Positions 1 through 8,236 of a stretch of 64,000 bases of DNA are shown one piece after another. The stretch's first letter is position 1. Every line of letters begins with the position of its first letter. This DNA is from an uncultured Rhodospirillales bacterium (lineage in GTDB: Bacteria; Pseudomonadota; Alphaproteobacteria; ATCC43930; CGMCC-115725), in NCBI GenBank assembly GCA_903828515.1, contig CAIKMD010000002.1, forward strand, positions 496,001 through 560,000. Reading direction: 5' to 3'. The translations under genes and the position numbers were made by a program. The notes under the pieces were generated by a model, which saw nothing but the letters and a program-made list of their open reading frames with translations, was not told the DNA's origin and searched no databases.

Positions 1-1
1 G

Positions 2-1444
2 ATGAAATCGTCCCTGGTCTCGCGCGAGGCGATCGCGGATTCGGTCGAACTCACCATGCGCGGTCATTCCTATGACGCGATGGTCGGCCTCGCCGGCTGC
101 GACAAGTCGCTGCCCGGCCTCATGATGTCGATGCTGCGTTTGAACGTGCCGTCGGTCTTCATGTATGGCGGCACGATCCTGCCCGGCCGGTTCCAGAACC
201 GCGACGTGACGGTTGTCGACGTGTTCGAGGCGGTGGGACAGCACAGCGTCGGCAAGATGACCGATGCCGAATTGCACGAACTCGAATGCGCGGCCTGTCC
301 CTCGGCCGGGTCCTGCGCCGGGCAATACACGGCGAACACCATGGCCTGCGTCTCCGAGGCGATCGGCCTGGCACTTCCCGGCTCGGCCGGCACGCCCGCG
401 GTCTATGAAAGCCGCGACGGTTATGCCGAGGCTTCTGGTAAAGCAGTGATGAGCTTACTGCGTTCTGGCCTCCGCCCGCGCGACATCGCGACGCGCAAGG
501 CGTTCGAGAACGCGGCGACGGTGGTCGCGGCAACCGGCGGCTCGACCAATGCCGGGCTTCATCTGCCGGCGATGGCGAACGAGGCGGGGATCGATTTCGA
601 TCTCCATGCCGTCGGCGAGATCTTCAAGCGCACGCCCTATATCGGCGACTTCAAGCCGGGCGGCAAATACCTGATGAAGGACCTGCACGATATCGGCGGC
701 GTGCCGGTGGTGATGAAGGCTTTGCTGGATGGCGGCTATATCCACGGCGATTGCATCACCGTGACCGGCAAGACCATCGCCGAGAATCTCGAAGGCGTGA
801 AATTCCCGACCAACCAGGATGTGGTCTACACGACGGCAAAGCCGATCGCACCGACCGGCGGCGTCGTGGTGCTGAAGGGCAATCTCGCGCCCGGCGGCGC
901 CATCGTGAAGGTCGCGGGCATGCAGCAGACCTCGCTCAAGTTCCGCGGGCCCGCGCGCTGCTTCGACGGCGAGGCCGCGGCGTTCGAGGCGGTCGAGAAG
1001 CGCCAATACAAGCCGGGCGACGTGATCGTCATCCGCTATGAAGGCCCGCGCGGCGGACCGGGCATGCCCGAGATGCTGGCGACCACCGCGGCGCTCTATG
1101 GCCAGGGGATTTCCGACAAGGTCGCGCTGATCACCGACGGGCGGTTCTCCGGCGGCACGCGCGGCTTCTGCATCGGCCATGTCGGGCCCGAAGCAGCGGA
1201 TGGCGGCCCGATCGGCTTGTTGAAAGACGGCGACATGATCGCGATCGACGCGGTGAAGGGCACGATGGAGGTCGAGCTCTCGGCTGATGAACTCGCCAAG
1301 CGCAAGGCGGCGTGGAAGCCGCGTTCGCATAACTATCAATCGGGCGCGCTGTGGAAATACGCGCAGCTCGTCGGCGATGCGGAGAAGGGCGCGGTCACCA
1401 ACGGCGGCGCCCGCGCCGAGACGCATTGCTATGCGGATATTTGA
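2..1444 (+). CDS. ilvD: Dihydroxy-acid dehydratase, 5'-truncated by the window edge
   Basis: IlvD dehydrates 2,3-dihydroxy-isovalerate and -methylvalerate to the 2-oxo acids of valine and isoleucine synthesis, using an Fe-S cluster and Mg2+ in the cytoplasm. Visible family signatures are AGCDKSLPG near the start, the cysteine-rich [31 protein letters not shown], and the C-terminal [20 protein letters not shown]. Only 480 codons are present against about 560-575 usual, and the visible part starts inside the conserved [10 protein letters not shown] region. So about 90 N-terminal residues lie before base 1, and the ATG at 2 is an internal Met. The 3' end is complete. The IlvD/Edd family also contains sugar-acid dehydratases, which are not fully excluded. 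Confidence 0.9.
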   Translation: MKSSLVSREAIADSVELTMRGHSYDAMVGLAGCDKSLPGLMMSMLRLNVPSVFMYGGTILPGRFQNRDVTVVDVFEAVGQHSVGKMTDAELHELECAACPSAGSCAGQYTANTMACVSEAIGLALPGSAGTPAVYESRDGYAEASGKAVMSLLRSGLRPRDIATRKAFENAATVVAATGGSTNAGLHLPAMANEAGIDFDLHAVGEIFKRTPYIGDFKPGGKYLMKDLHDIGGVPVVMKALLDGGYIHGDCITVTGKTIAENLEGVKFPTNQDVVYTTAKPIAPTGGVVVLKGNLAPGGAIVKVAGMQQTSLKFRGPARCFDGEAAAFEAVEKRQYKPGDVIVIRYEGPRGGPGMPEMLATTAALYGQGISDKVALITDGRFSGGTRGFCIGHVGPEAADGGPIGLLKDGDMIAIDAVKGTMEVELSADELAKRKAAWKPRSHNYQSGALWKYAQLVGDAEKGAVTNGGARAETHCYADI

Positions 1445-1481
1445 GGCGGACTTTCTTTCGTCATTCCCGCGTTTCTTTCAC

Positions 1482-1567
1482 CGTCATGGCCGGGCTCGTC
1501 CCGGCCATCCACGACTTTATGTCGCTGTTGCAAGACGTGGATGCCCGGAACAAGTCCGGGCATGACG
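1482..1567. repeat. Intergenic palindromic repeat (about 86 bp)
   Basis: Two arms of about 31 nt begin at GTCATGGCCGGGCTCGTCCC and end at CCCGGAACAAGTCCGGGCATG. They are inverted copies with few mismatches, around a loop containing CGACTTTATGTCGCTG. This type of GTCATG...CCCGG...CATGAC palindrome is dispersed in many alphaproteobacterial genomes. It lies just after the ilvD stop, so its transcript would fold into a long hairpin there, but there is no T-run. Confidence 0.75.
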
Positions 1568-1693
1568 GGGTAAGATTGCCTTGAACCGGCGGCCTTGAAT
1601 TGCCATGTACGCTAATGAACTCAAAAAACGTTCAGCATCCGTTTCACCAACCTGACAATTACGAAACAAAGCCAATTCTGATGAGCAATTTCA

Positions 1694-2740
1694 ATGACTA
1701 AGGCGATTCGGAGTGTCGCCGAATTGGCCGCTTCGGGGCTGATTTCACCGGCGCGCGAGGCCGAACTCGTGGCCGTCGCGGCGCGTTACGACGTGGCGAT
1801 CACGCCGACCATGGCGGCGCTGATCGATCCGGCCGATCCGGCCGATCCGATCGCGCGCCAGTTCCTGCCCGACATCCGCGAACTCGACATTGCGCCGGAG
1901 GAGAACGTCGATCCGATCGGCGATCATGCGTTCTCGCCGGTCAAGGGCATCGTCCATCGTTATCCTGACCGCGTGCTGTTGAAGCCGTCGCATGTCTGTC
2001 CGGTCTATTGCCGCTTCTGCTTCCGGCGCGAGGACGTGGGATCGGGCGGCGAGATGCTGACCGCCGACGAACTCGAAGCGGCGCTCGACTACATCCGCGC
2101 GCGGCCCGAGATATGGGAAGTGATTCTGACCGGCGGTGACCCGTTCCTGTTGTCGGCGCGGCGCTTGAAGGAAATCGTCCAGGCGCTCGAAGCCATCCCG
2201 CATGTCGCGGTCATTCGCTTTCATACGCGTATTCCGATCGTCGATCCGGATTTGGTCGATGCCGAGCTGGTCGACGCACTCGCGGCCGAGAAGGCGGTCT
2301 ATGTCGTCATCCACGCCAATCACCCGCGCGAACTGACCGCGGCGGCGCGGGCGGCGGCCCTACGGATGACAAGCGCCGGCATTCCGCTGCTGAGCCAGTC
2401 CGTGCTGCTGAAGGGCGTCAACGACGACGCGGCGACCCTCACGGCCCTCTTTCGCGGCCTCGTCGCCATGCGGGTGAAGCCGTACTACCTCCACCACGCG
2501 GACTTGGCGCAGGGGACGGCGCATCTGCGCACCGGGCTCGCCGAGGGCCGCGAGCTGGTCCGGGCGCTGCGCGGGCGGGTCTCGGGCCTGTGCCAGCCGG
2601 ACTATGTCCTCGACCTGCCGGGCGGCCACGGCAAGGTTCCGGTCGGGCCTTCCTATGCGAATTTTTCGGGAAAAACGGGCTGGACGGTCGAAGATCCCCA
2701 GGGGATTGAGCACGCTTATCCACCGCAGAGTCGGCCTTAA
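1694..2740 (+). CDS. Radical-SAM lysine 2,3-aminomutase family protein (KamA/EpmB-like)
   Basis: A 348-residue radical SAM enzyme. The CPVYCRFCFRR segment (about residues 102-112) gives the CxxxCxxC 4Fe-4S motif, and GGDPF is the SAM-binding glycine motif. The family moves the alpha-amino group of lysine to the beta position using PLP and SAM. The FSPVKG...HRYPDRVLLKPS lead-in, the VILTGGDPF motif and the PYYLHHADLAQGTAHLR segment are typical. Length (348) is nearer EpmB, which makes beta-lysine for elongation factor P (about 342), than clostridial KamA (about 416). No epmA or efp lies beside it. The start is the ATG at 1694; no clear ribosome site is seen. It has about 250 nt of free DNA upstream and its own downstream gap, so it is probably monocistronic. 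Confidence 0.85.
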   Translation: MTKAIRSVAELAASGLISPAREAELVAVAARYDVAITPTMAALIDPADPADPIARQFLPDIRELDIAPEENVDPIGDHAFSPVKGIVHRYPDRVLLKPSHVCPVYCRFCFRREDVGSGGEMLTADELEAALDYIRARPEIWEVILTGGDPFLLSARRLKEIVQALEAIPHVAVIRFHTRIPIVDPDLVDAELVDALAAEKAVYVVIHANHPRELTAAARAAALRMTSAGIPLLSQSVLLKGVNDDAATLTALFRGLVAMRVKPYYLHHADLAQGTAHLRTGLAEGRELVRALRGRVSGLCQPDYVLDLPGGHGKVPVGPSYANFSGKTGWTVEDPQGIEHAYPPQSRP

Positions 2741-2890
2741 GATCATTGAAATGTAAGGTATTTTTACGGGTGTCAGGCGAATCGCGGCATTTTCGCCACG
2801 GCACCTGGATTTCGCCGAGTCCCAAATGAAAACGAATTGTTAAACAACAGGGATTGTTATGTAATCCATCCGTCGGGGTGGGGTCTGGTC

Positions 2891-3808
2891 GTGAGTACTG
2901 TTCGCAAGAATTTTGACCGCAACGAGTTGCGCCGTGATCGGCGGCATCCTCTGCCGCCGTTGACCGTCGCGCTCGGCCCCGACACCTATACGACCGTGAA
3001 CTGGTCGCTGGGTGGTTTCCTGCTTGCCGATGCACCGGCCCATGCCGTCGGCGTCCAGATCGAAGGCGCGTTGCGCATCGACGGCGGCAGCCAGGATCAT
3101 TCCTTCACCGCCGAAATCCTTCGCCACGACGACAACGCGGTCGCGTTCCGCTTCGTCGACCGTACCGAGTCGATGGTCGGCGCGCTCGATCGTGCGCTGG
3201 CCGGCCGGATGATCGGACGGCGTGCCGGCCGCGCGTCGCCGGCGGCGCTCCTCGGCATCCTGGCGCTCGCGTTCGGCCTGTCCTTCGCGTCGCCCGCGCG
3301 CGCCGATGCGCCGTTGGTGGGCTCGGGCACGCTGGTGCGCGGCGGCGCGTCGCTGCCGCAATTCGGCGGCAACTTCCCGATGGATTTCGGCAGTCCCGAA
3401 TTGCCGCCACCGCCCGCGACCACGCTGCAAACCGTGATCGCCGCGCCGGAAAGCGGCGACTGGCTTCATTTCCTGTTCACGCCGCAAACCCTGAGCGGCC
3501 AAAGCTTCGGTTTCCGCGCGTCGTCGAACGGCTCCTATGCCGGCCTTGGCTGGAACATGTTCCAGGCGAGCCGCCTCTATGGCGCGATCACCTTCTCGGG
3601 CGCGGTCAACCCCCAAGCCGCCGCCGATCCGACGCGGCGCCTCTATGGACCGCTGCTCTCGCTCCACAGCACGATCGAACTGGGCTACGACGTCGGCGCC
3701 CAGCAGAACCTCTCGCTGGCGCTCGATCACGCCCAGCCCGCGCCGCTCGCCGGCGACCGCAACGCCTTCGGCGAATATCTGCGCCTGCAATACGGCTATC
3801 ACTTCTAA
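2891..3808 (+). CDS. PilZ domain fused to a PagL-like outer-membrane barrel domain
   Basis: The GTG at 2891 gives 305 residues; an in-frame ATG at 2837 would add 18. Residues 11-100 form a PilZ domain, with RRDRRHP (14-20) and NWSLGG (37-42) matching the c-di-GMP motifs RxxxR and D/NxSxxG. Residues 116-138 are a signal-peptide-like hydrophobic stretch ending in PARA-DA. The rest looks like a lipid A 3-O-deacylase (PagL) type beta-barrel, ending in LRLQYGYHF. The putative catalytic His280 and Glu295 are present, but HxS reads HAQ. An internal ATG at 3209 would make MIGRRAGRASPAALLG..., a perfect secretory signal, so a second secreted product is possible. The combined topology is odd. The PilZ call is firm; the barrel family is tentative. 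Confidence 0.6.
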   Translation: MSTVRKNFDRNELRRDRRHPLPPLTVALGPDTYTTVNWSLGGFLLADAPAHAVGVQIEGALRIDGGSQDHSFTAEILRHDDNAVAFRFVDRTESMVGALDRALAGRMIGRRAGRASPAALLGILALAFGLSFASPARADAPLVGSGTLVRGGASLPQFGGNFPMDFGSPELPPPPATTLQTVIAAPESGDWLHFLFTPQTLSGQSFGFRASSNGSYAGLGWNMFQASRLYGAITFSGAVNPQAAADPTRRLYGPLLSLHSTIELGYDVGAQQNLSLALDHAQPAPLAGDRNAFGEYLRLQYGYHF

Positions 3809-3908
3809 ACATTCGGTCGGCGATACGGTGGACGAAGCGCCCTGATGCGGGGCGTCGGCGCGTGTGCTATGACATCCGACAAGTCGACAACATAAAAAGG
3901 GGATGGAG

Positions 3909-4925
3909 ATGCGTCTCATTCAGTCCGGTCTTGTGGCGTTCGCCGCGTTGATGGTGGCGCTTGTCGCGGGCCAGCCGGCCCAGGCCGCCGATCCGGTCAA
4001 GCTGCGCATCGCGTGGATCGTGCCCGCCGGCGACGCGCCGCTGCAGCTCCTCGGCAAAGAGGGCATCGCCCAGCACGAGGGCAAGAGCTACACGCTCGAA
4101 TTCACCCATTTCACTGCGACGCCGCCGATGATATCGGCGGTGGCGGCGGACCAGATCGATTTTGTGCCCTTCGCCTATTCGTCGCTCGGCCTCGCGATCG
4201 AGAACGCCAAGCTCGACGATCTGCGGATCATTGCCGACGTGTTCCAGGACGGCGTGCAAGACTATTACAGCTCCGAATACATGGTCGCGAACGACGGCCC
4301 GATCAAAAAGGTCGAGGATCTCAAGGGCAAGGTCGTGACCTCGAACGGCGCGGGCAGCGCGGTCGACATCGCCTTGCGCGCGATGCTGAAAAAGCACGGG
4401 CTCGAGGACAAGAAGGATTACTCGCTGATCGAAACGGCTTTCCCCAACATGAAAGCCCAGCTCGCCGATCATAAGGTCGATCTCATCACCGGCGTGGCGC
4501 CGTTCAGCAAGGACCCGGCGCTGCGCGCGATGGCGCATCCGCTGTTCCTCCAGAAAGACGCGATCGGTCCGTCGCAGATGATCGTGATGGCGGTGCGCCA
4601 GGCCTTCCTCGCCAAGAACCGCGCCGCGATCGTCGATTTCCTCGAAGACAATCTGCGCGAGATCCGCTGGTACTGGGATCCGAAGAATCACGACGAGGCG
4701 ATCAAGATCGTCTCCGCCTTCAGCAAGACGCCCGAGGCGTTGTGGGCGAGCTGGCTCTTCACCAAGGGCGACGACTACCACGATCCGAACGGCATGCCCG
4801 ATCTCGACGCGCTCAACAAGAACCTCGCGACGACGCACGAACTCGGCTTCCTCGGCGCGCCGCTCGACGCCAAGAAATACGCCGATCTCAGCCTCGTGAA
4901 GGACGCGGCCGCGCGAATCAAATAG
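3909..4925 (+). CDS. ABC transporter substrate-binding protein, NitT/TauT type
   Basis: Periplasmic binding protein of 338 residues with a Sec signal peptide (MRLIQSGLVAFAALMVALVAGQPAQAA, cleavage after AQA). The SsuA/NMT1-like pattern is visible: PPMISAVAADQIDFVPFAY, then VEDLKGKVVTSNGAGSAVDIALRAML, which is the nitrate/sulfonate/taurine/pyrimidine-precursor fold. ATG codons stand at 3903 and 3909; the AAAAGGGG just upstream is correctly spaced only for 3909. No permease or ATPase is adjacent, so it is an orphan receptor and its ligand cannot be read from context. It converges on xthA with only 6 nt between the stop codons. Confidence 0.85.
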   Translation: MRLIQSGLVAFAALMVALVAGQPAQAADPVKLRIAWIVPAGDAPLQLLGKEGIAQHEGKSYTLEFTHFTATPPMISAVAADQIDFVPFAYSSLGLAIENAKLDDLRIIADVFQDGVQDYYSSEYMVANDGPIKKVEDLKGKVVTSNGAGSAVDIALRAMLKKHGLEDKKDYSLIETAFPNMKAQLADHKVDLITGVAPFSKDPALRAMAHPLFLQKDAIGPSQMIVMAVRQAFLAKNRAAIVDFLEDNLREIRWYWDPKNHDEAIKIVSAFSKTPEALWASWLFTKGDDYHDPNGMPDLDALNKNLATTHELGFLGAPLDAKKYADLSLVKDAAARIK

Positions 4926-4931
4926 TCGGGG

Positions 4932-5714
4932 TCAGATCAGGCGAGGTGGTCCGATCTCGCACCACACCGGCGTGTGGTCGGACGCTTTTTCCTTGGCGCG
5001 CGGGGCGCGGTCGATGTCGCAGGCGACGAGCCGGTCGGCGGCCTGCGGGTTGAGCATGAGATGGTCGATGCGCAGCCCCTCGTCGCGGTGCCAGCGTCCG
5101 GCCTGATAGTCCCAGAAACTGTAGCGGCCCGGCTCGCTGTGCAGCGCGCGGAACGCATCGACATAGCCGAGATTGGCGATGATGCGGAACGCCGCGCGCG
5201 ATTCCGGCCGGCAAAGCGCGTCCTCGCGCCAGCCCACCGGATCGTAAACGTCGTCGTCGGTCGGGCAGATGTTGTAGTCGCCGGCGAGAACGACGGTCCG
5301 CTCCTCGTCGAGGAGTTCGCGCGCGTGATCAGCGAGACGCTTCATCCAGGCGAGCTTGTAGGGATATTTGTCCGTGCCGACCGGATTGCCGTTGGGCAGA
5401 TAGATCGTGGCGATCCGCACGCCGGCGATATCCGCTTCGAGATAGCGCGCCTGCGTATCGGTATCGTCGCCGGGCAGGGCGGTGTGAACGATCTCGGCTT
5501 TTTCGCGCGAGATGATGGCGACCCCGTTATAGGTTTTCTGGCCGACCGCGGTGACGTGATAGCCGAGGCTTTTGACTTCGAGGCTCGGGAAATCGTCGGC
5601 GAGGCATTTGATTTCCTGCAGGCATAACGCGTCGGGCTTGGCGCTTTCGAGCCATGACAGAAGATGCGGCAATCGCGCCTTCACCGAATTGACGTTCCAT
5701 GTCGCGATTTTCAA
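4932..5714 (-). CDS. xthA: Exodeoxyribonuclease III
   Basis: A 260-residue AP endonuclease / 3'-5' exonuclease of base-excision repair. It begins MKIATWNVNSVKARL, the family's N-terminal strand carrying the metal-binding Asn. It continues with CLQEIKC (catalytic Glu), YNGVAIISR, LAGDYNICPTDDDVYDP (catalytic Asp/Asn pair), RIDHLMLNP and the C-terminal ASDHTPVW (catalytic Asp-His). Length is normal for the XthA/ExoA group. In many alphaproteobacteria xthA and erpA are close neighbours; here three genes separate them. Confidence 0.96.
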   Translation of the reverse strand: MKIATWNVNSVKARLPHLLSWLESAKPDALCLQEIKCLADDFPSLEVKSLGYHVTAVGQKTYNGVAIISREKAEIVHTALPGDDTDTQARYLEADIAGVRIATIYLPNGNPVGTDKYPYKLAWMKRLADHARELLDEERTVVLAGDYNICPTDDDVYDPVGWREDALCRPESRAAFRIIANLGYVDAFRALHSEPGRYSFWDYQAGRWHRDEGLRIDHLMLNPQAADRLVACDIDRAPRAKEKASDHTPVWCEIGPPRLI

Positions 5715-5765
5715 AGCCCATCCCCACGCGAGAGGGCCGGACCCTAGACCGATCGCGCGCGGATG

Positions 5766-6893
5766 TTAAGCCGCCTTGGTCTCGCCGGTGGGCGGCTCTT
5801 CGCCGACCAGGATCTGGTTGAGGTTGGTCAGCACCCGTTCGAGCAGGTCGGCGGGCATCTGGCGACCGACGGAGCCCTGGCTTGCTTCCTTGAAGCAGGT
5901 GACGGCGTGACTGATCTTGCTGAGGGAGTCGCCCATCTTCCAATAGAGCGAGCGGCCGCGATGAAGGAATTGGACGAAGGCCGGTGCCGCCTCGGGCTTA
6001 CTCAGCATCGCGCCGTAGACGCTGTCATATTCGCGGGTGATTTCCTCGACCTGCTGCCAGTGAAAGCGCAGCTTGCGGATGGTGCCTTTGCGCAGCAATT
6101 CGAAATGCTCGACCATCGCGCTCGCGACGAAACCTTTCGGTTTCGCCTGATCGCGCAGCCACAGCGCGAGGTTCTCGCGCGACGGTTTCGAGCGCACATA
6201 TTGGAAGCTGTAGAAATTGATGCCCTTCCACGCGCTGAAGATTTCCAGCGCGTCGTCCTTTGGAAAACGGAAGGCGTGGATCAGCGGCGCCAGCGCTTCG
6301 AGATCGGTCGCTTCCCACATCTTGTCGACGAGCTGTATCGCCTTGACGCCGGCATTCGCCTGCCCCTCGAAAGCGATCCTGACCAGCGGGTCGAATTTCT
6401 TGCGGATGAATTCGCGGATCGCGCGATGCTCGCCCTCGGGCACCTCGAAATATTTTGGATTGGGATTCATGCCGCGGATTTCCAGCGCGTCGCGCATGAG
6501 GAATCCGTCGAGCGACGGCAGGCGGTCGACGATTTCGAGCATCGCCAAATCGTGCTCGAGCGCGATCTGGCCCGCCATGCCGAGGATTTCCTGAATCACG
6601 CGATGAAGATGGTCTTCATGGAGATAGATCGAGCGACCGCCGCCATAGACGTCGTCCGCGTCGTAAGGGAAATAGAGCTTGGTGCCGACGATCTCGCCCT
6701 TCAGCCGGCGCAGCGAGCGGTTGTCGGTGATCGCCTCTTTGATGAGAACGAGCGCGTTCATCAGCGGCGATTTGAAGAAATATGGATTGGGGTCTTTCGC
6801 CTCGATGAGTTTTCGCGCGATGTCGTTGCAATTGAACACCCGCGACGAGCCGGATTCGAGAATCGATTGAAGATTGCGGTCGATGACGGGCAC
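5766..6893 (-). CDS. Unknown 375-aa cytoplasmic protein linked to two PilZ genes
   Basis: No family is recognised. The GTG at 6893 (VPVIDRNLQSILESGSSRVF...) is chosen because any earlier start would run into the PilZ gene that ends at 6910; an AAAGG lies about 13 nt before it. The protein is soluble, charged and probably mostly helical. It has no signal peptide, membrane segment or nucleotide-binding motif. Recognisable blocks are KLYFPYDADDVYGGG, HLHRVIQEILGMAGQIALEHDLAML and SMGDSL-like segments near the C-terminus. It follows two PilZ genes in the same direction with a 16-nt gap, so it probably shares their transcript. A c-di-GMP-linked role would be inference from context only. Confidence 0.7.
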   Translation of the reverse strand: MPVIDRNLQSILESGSSRVFNCNDIARKLIEAKDPNPYFFKSPLMNALVLIKEAITDNRSLRRLKGEIVGTKLYFPYDADDVYGGGRSIYLHEDHLHRVIQEILGMAGQIALEHDLAMLEIVDRLPSLDGFLMRDALEIRGMNPNPKYFEVPEGEHRAIREFIRKKFDPLVRIAFEGQANAGVKAIQLVDKMWEATDLEALAPLIHAFRFPKDDALEIFSAWKGINFYSFQYVRSKPSRENLALWLRDQAKPKGFVASAMVEHFELLRKGTIRKLRFHWQQVEEITREYDSVYGAMLSKPEAAPAFVQFLHRGRSLYWKMGDSLSKISHAVTCFKEASQGSVGRQMPADLLERVLTNLNQILVGEEPPTGETKAA

Positions 6894-6909
6894 GGGTGGG
6901 GTGCGACCT

Positions 6910-7248
6910 TTACAGGACGGAAGCGAGCCGCGCGGCGACGTCGGCCGGCGCGTCGGTGAATTGCAATCCGATCTCGGCGGTGGCGCGCCACGCGACGCGC
7001 GCATCGAATCGGCCGAACCCGTCCAGCACGAGGGTGACCGGGTGGCTGGCGTCGAATGTCTCGACGATATGCAGCCTTGCGCCGCCGGCGCTGATATCCA
7101 TGGTCAGGCAATCGAGCGTGCCGTCCGCGGTGTCGATCTTCGCCGGCAGGATGACCGATTTGCGTTCATGCTCGCGCCGCTCGGGCCAGCCGCGATCGAC
7201 CCAGTCCCACGGCAATTCTTCGGGCAAAGTGGTGCTGCCGTCAGCCAT
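6910..7248 (-). CDS. PilZ domain protein (second of a tandem pair)
   Basis: A 112-residue protein that is essentially one PilZ domain. It has RREHERKSV for the arginine motif and DISAGGARL for D/NxSxxG, which together bind cyclic di-GMP in this family. The ATG at 7248 is preceded by GGAGGGAAAC, an excellent ribosome site that itself overlaps the stop of the upstream gene. An ATG at 7260 overlapping that stop is the alternative. The ends ARVAWRATAEIGLQFTDAP and the neighbour's ARIAWRRAPEIGLQFELTP are clearly homologous, so the pair arose by tandem duplication. Confidence 0.85.
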   Translation of the reverse strand: MADGSTTLPEELPWDWVDRGWPERREHERKSVILPAKIDTADGTLDCLTMDISAGGARLHIVETFDASHPVTLVLDGFGRFDARVAWRATAEIGLQFTDAPADVAARLASVL

Positions 7249-7259
7249 GTTTCCCTCCA

Positions 7260-7637
7260 TCACTCCGGTTGCGCCAGCTCGAAGTCGAGCACGCTCTCGT
7301 CGACCGGTGCGTCGAAGGGCAGGATGCCGCCAAAGCGATCGGCGATCTCGGCGGGCGTCAGTTCGAATTGCAGGCCGATCTCCGGGGCGCGCCGCCAGGC
7401 GATGCGGGCGTGAAAGCAGCCGAACTTCTCGAGGAGAAGCGATACGTCGTTGACGGCGTCCTCGAGCGGCTGGAGCAGGCGCAACTTGCAGCCGCCGACG
7501 CTCACTTCGAGGGTGACGCAATCGAGCGTGCCATAAGGCGTGTCGATCTTCGCCGACCAGATCACCGGCTTGCGGCGATAGCGGCGGCGGTTCGCGGGAT
7601 CTTCCGCGTCGCTGGGAGCGGAAAGTTCATTCTGCAA
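7260..7637 (-). CDS. PilZ domain protein (first of a tandem pair)
   Basis: With the TTG start at 7637 the product is 125 residues. That start is preferred because GGAGG (7646-7650, read on the minus strand) lies 8 nt before it. A TTG at 7688 would add 17 residues but has its purine run directly abutting the codon. PilZ motifs are RRRYRRKPV and EVSVGGCKL; Glu replaces the usual Asp/Asn at the first position of the second motif, which may weaken c-di-GMP binding. It is the promoter-proximal gene of a three-gene set ending with the unknown 375-aa protein. Confidence 0.8.
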   Translation of the reverse strand: MQNELSAPSDAEDPANRRRYRRKPVIWSAKIDTPYGTLDCVTLEVSVGGCKLRLLQPLEDAVNDVSLLLEKFGCFHARIAWRRAPEIGLQFELTPAEIADRFGGILPFDAPVDESVLDFELAQPE

Positions 7638-7797
7638 CGTGCGTGCCTCCGGCAGAGCGGACGGCTTCTGCCATCCGCGAAGAGGCAACCCTAATCGTTA
7701 AGTGTAAAGATCGGCTTGAAGCCGCTGGCGGATTAGGGCCGTTTTGTGGCCGAGTTTACAGCCGGCTGTGTGGGAGGCCGAGTCTTTGTGGCGAAGA

Positions 7798-8157
7798 TCA
7801 GGCGACCGAAAAAGAATTGCCGCAGCCGCAGGACGAGGCGGCATTGGGGTTCTTCACCTGAAACGAGGCGCCCATCATGTCCTCGACGAAGTCGATTTCG
7901 GCGCCTTTGACCAGTTCGAGCGAGGTCTGATCGACCACCAAAGTCACCCCGTCGCGCTCGAAGGCGAGGTCGTCGTCGTGGCGGGCCTCGTCGAAGCTGA
8001 AGCCATATTGAAAGCCCGAGCATCCGCCGCCCGACACCGCCAGCCGCAGGAACGCGGTCGGGGTGTTTTCCTGGACCTTTAATTCGGCAACCCGCTTGGC
8101 CGCGCTGGCGGACAGGCTGACAGTGGCTTCGGTGGGGGCGGTCTGGCCGTCCGGCAT
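7798..8157 (-). CDS. erpA: Iron-sulfur cluster insertion protein, A-type (ErpA/IscA)
   Basis: A 119-residue A-type carrier that passes Fe-S clusters to apoproteins. The three ligand cysteines are Cys46 (GGGCSGFQY) and Cys110/Cys112 (SSCGCGNSF). The VDQTSLELVKGAEIDFVEDMMGASFQVKNPNA block is diagnostic of the HesB/IscA fold. No isc or suf genes are adjacent, which fits ErpA rather than IscA or SufA, but that assignment is contextual. Confidence 0.9.
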   Translation of the reverse strand: MPDGQTAPTEATVSLSASAAKRVAELKVQENTPTAFLRLAVSGGGCSGFQYGFSFDEARHDDDLAFERDGVTLVVDQTSLELVKGAEIDFVEDMMGASFQVKNPNAASSCGCGNSFSVA

Positions 8158-8236
8158 GGCTATTCCCGAGGTTGAGCGCTCAATCTATGTGGTGATTCGC
8201 AAGGAATTGTCAAACCAAGCCGGTTTTTGGCGACGC

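Noticed and set aside
455-1426. Long minus-strand open frame opposite ilvD (323 codons)
   Set aside because: It lies wholly antisense to a clearly conserved gene and its product is low-complexity Arg/Asp/His-rich, the usual GC-rich shadow.
5763-6959. 398-codon plus-strand frame opposite the unknown 375-aa gene
   Set aside because: Its composition is typical of an antisense frame, and the minus-strand frame fits the direction and spacing of the PilZ genes.
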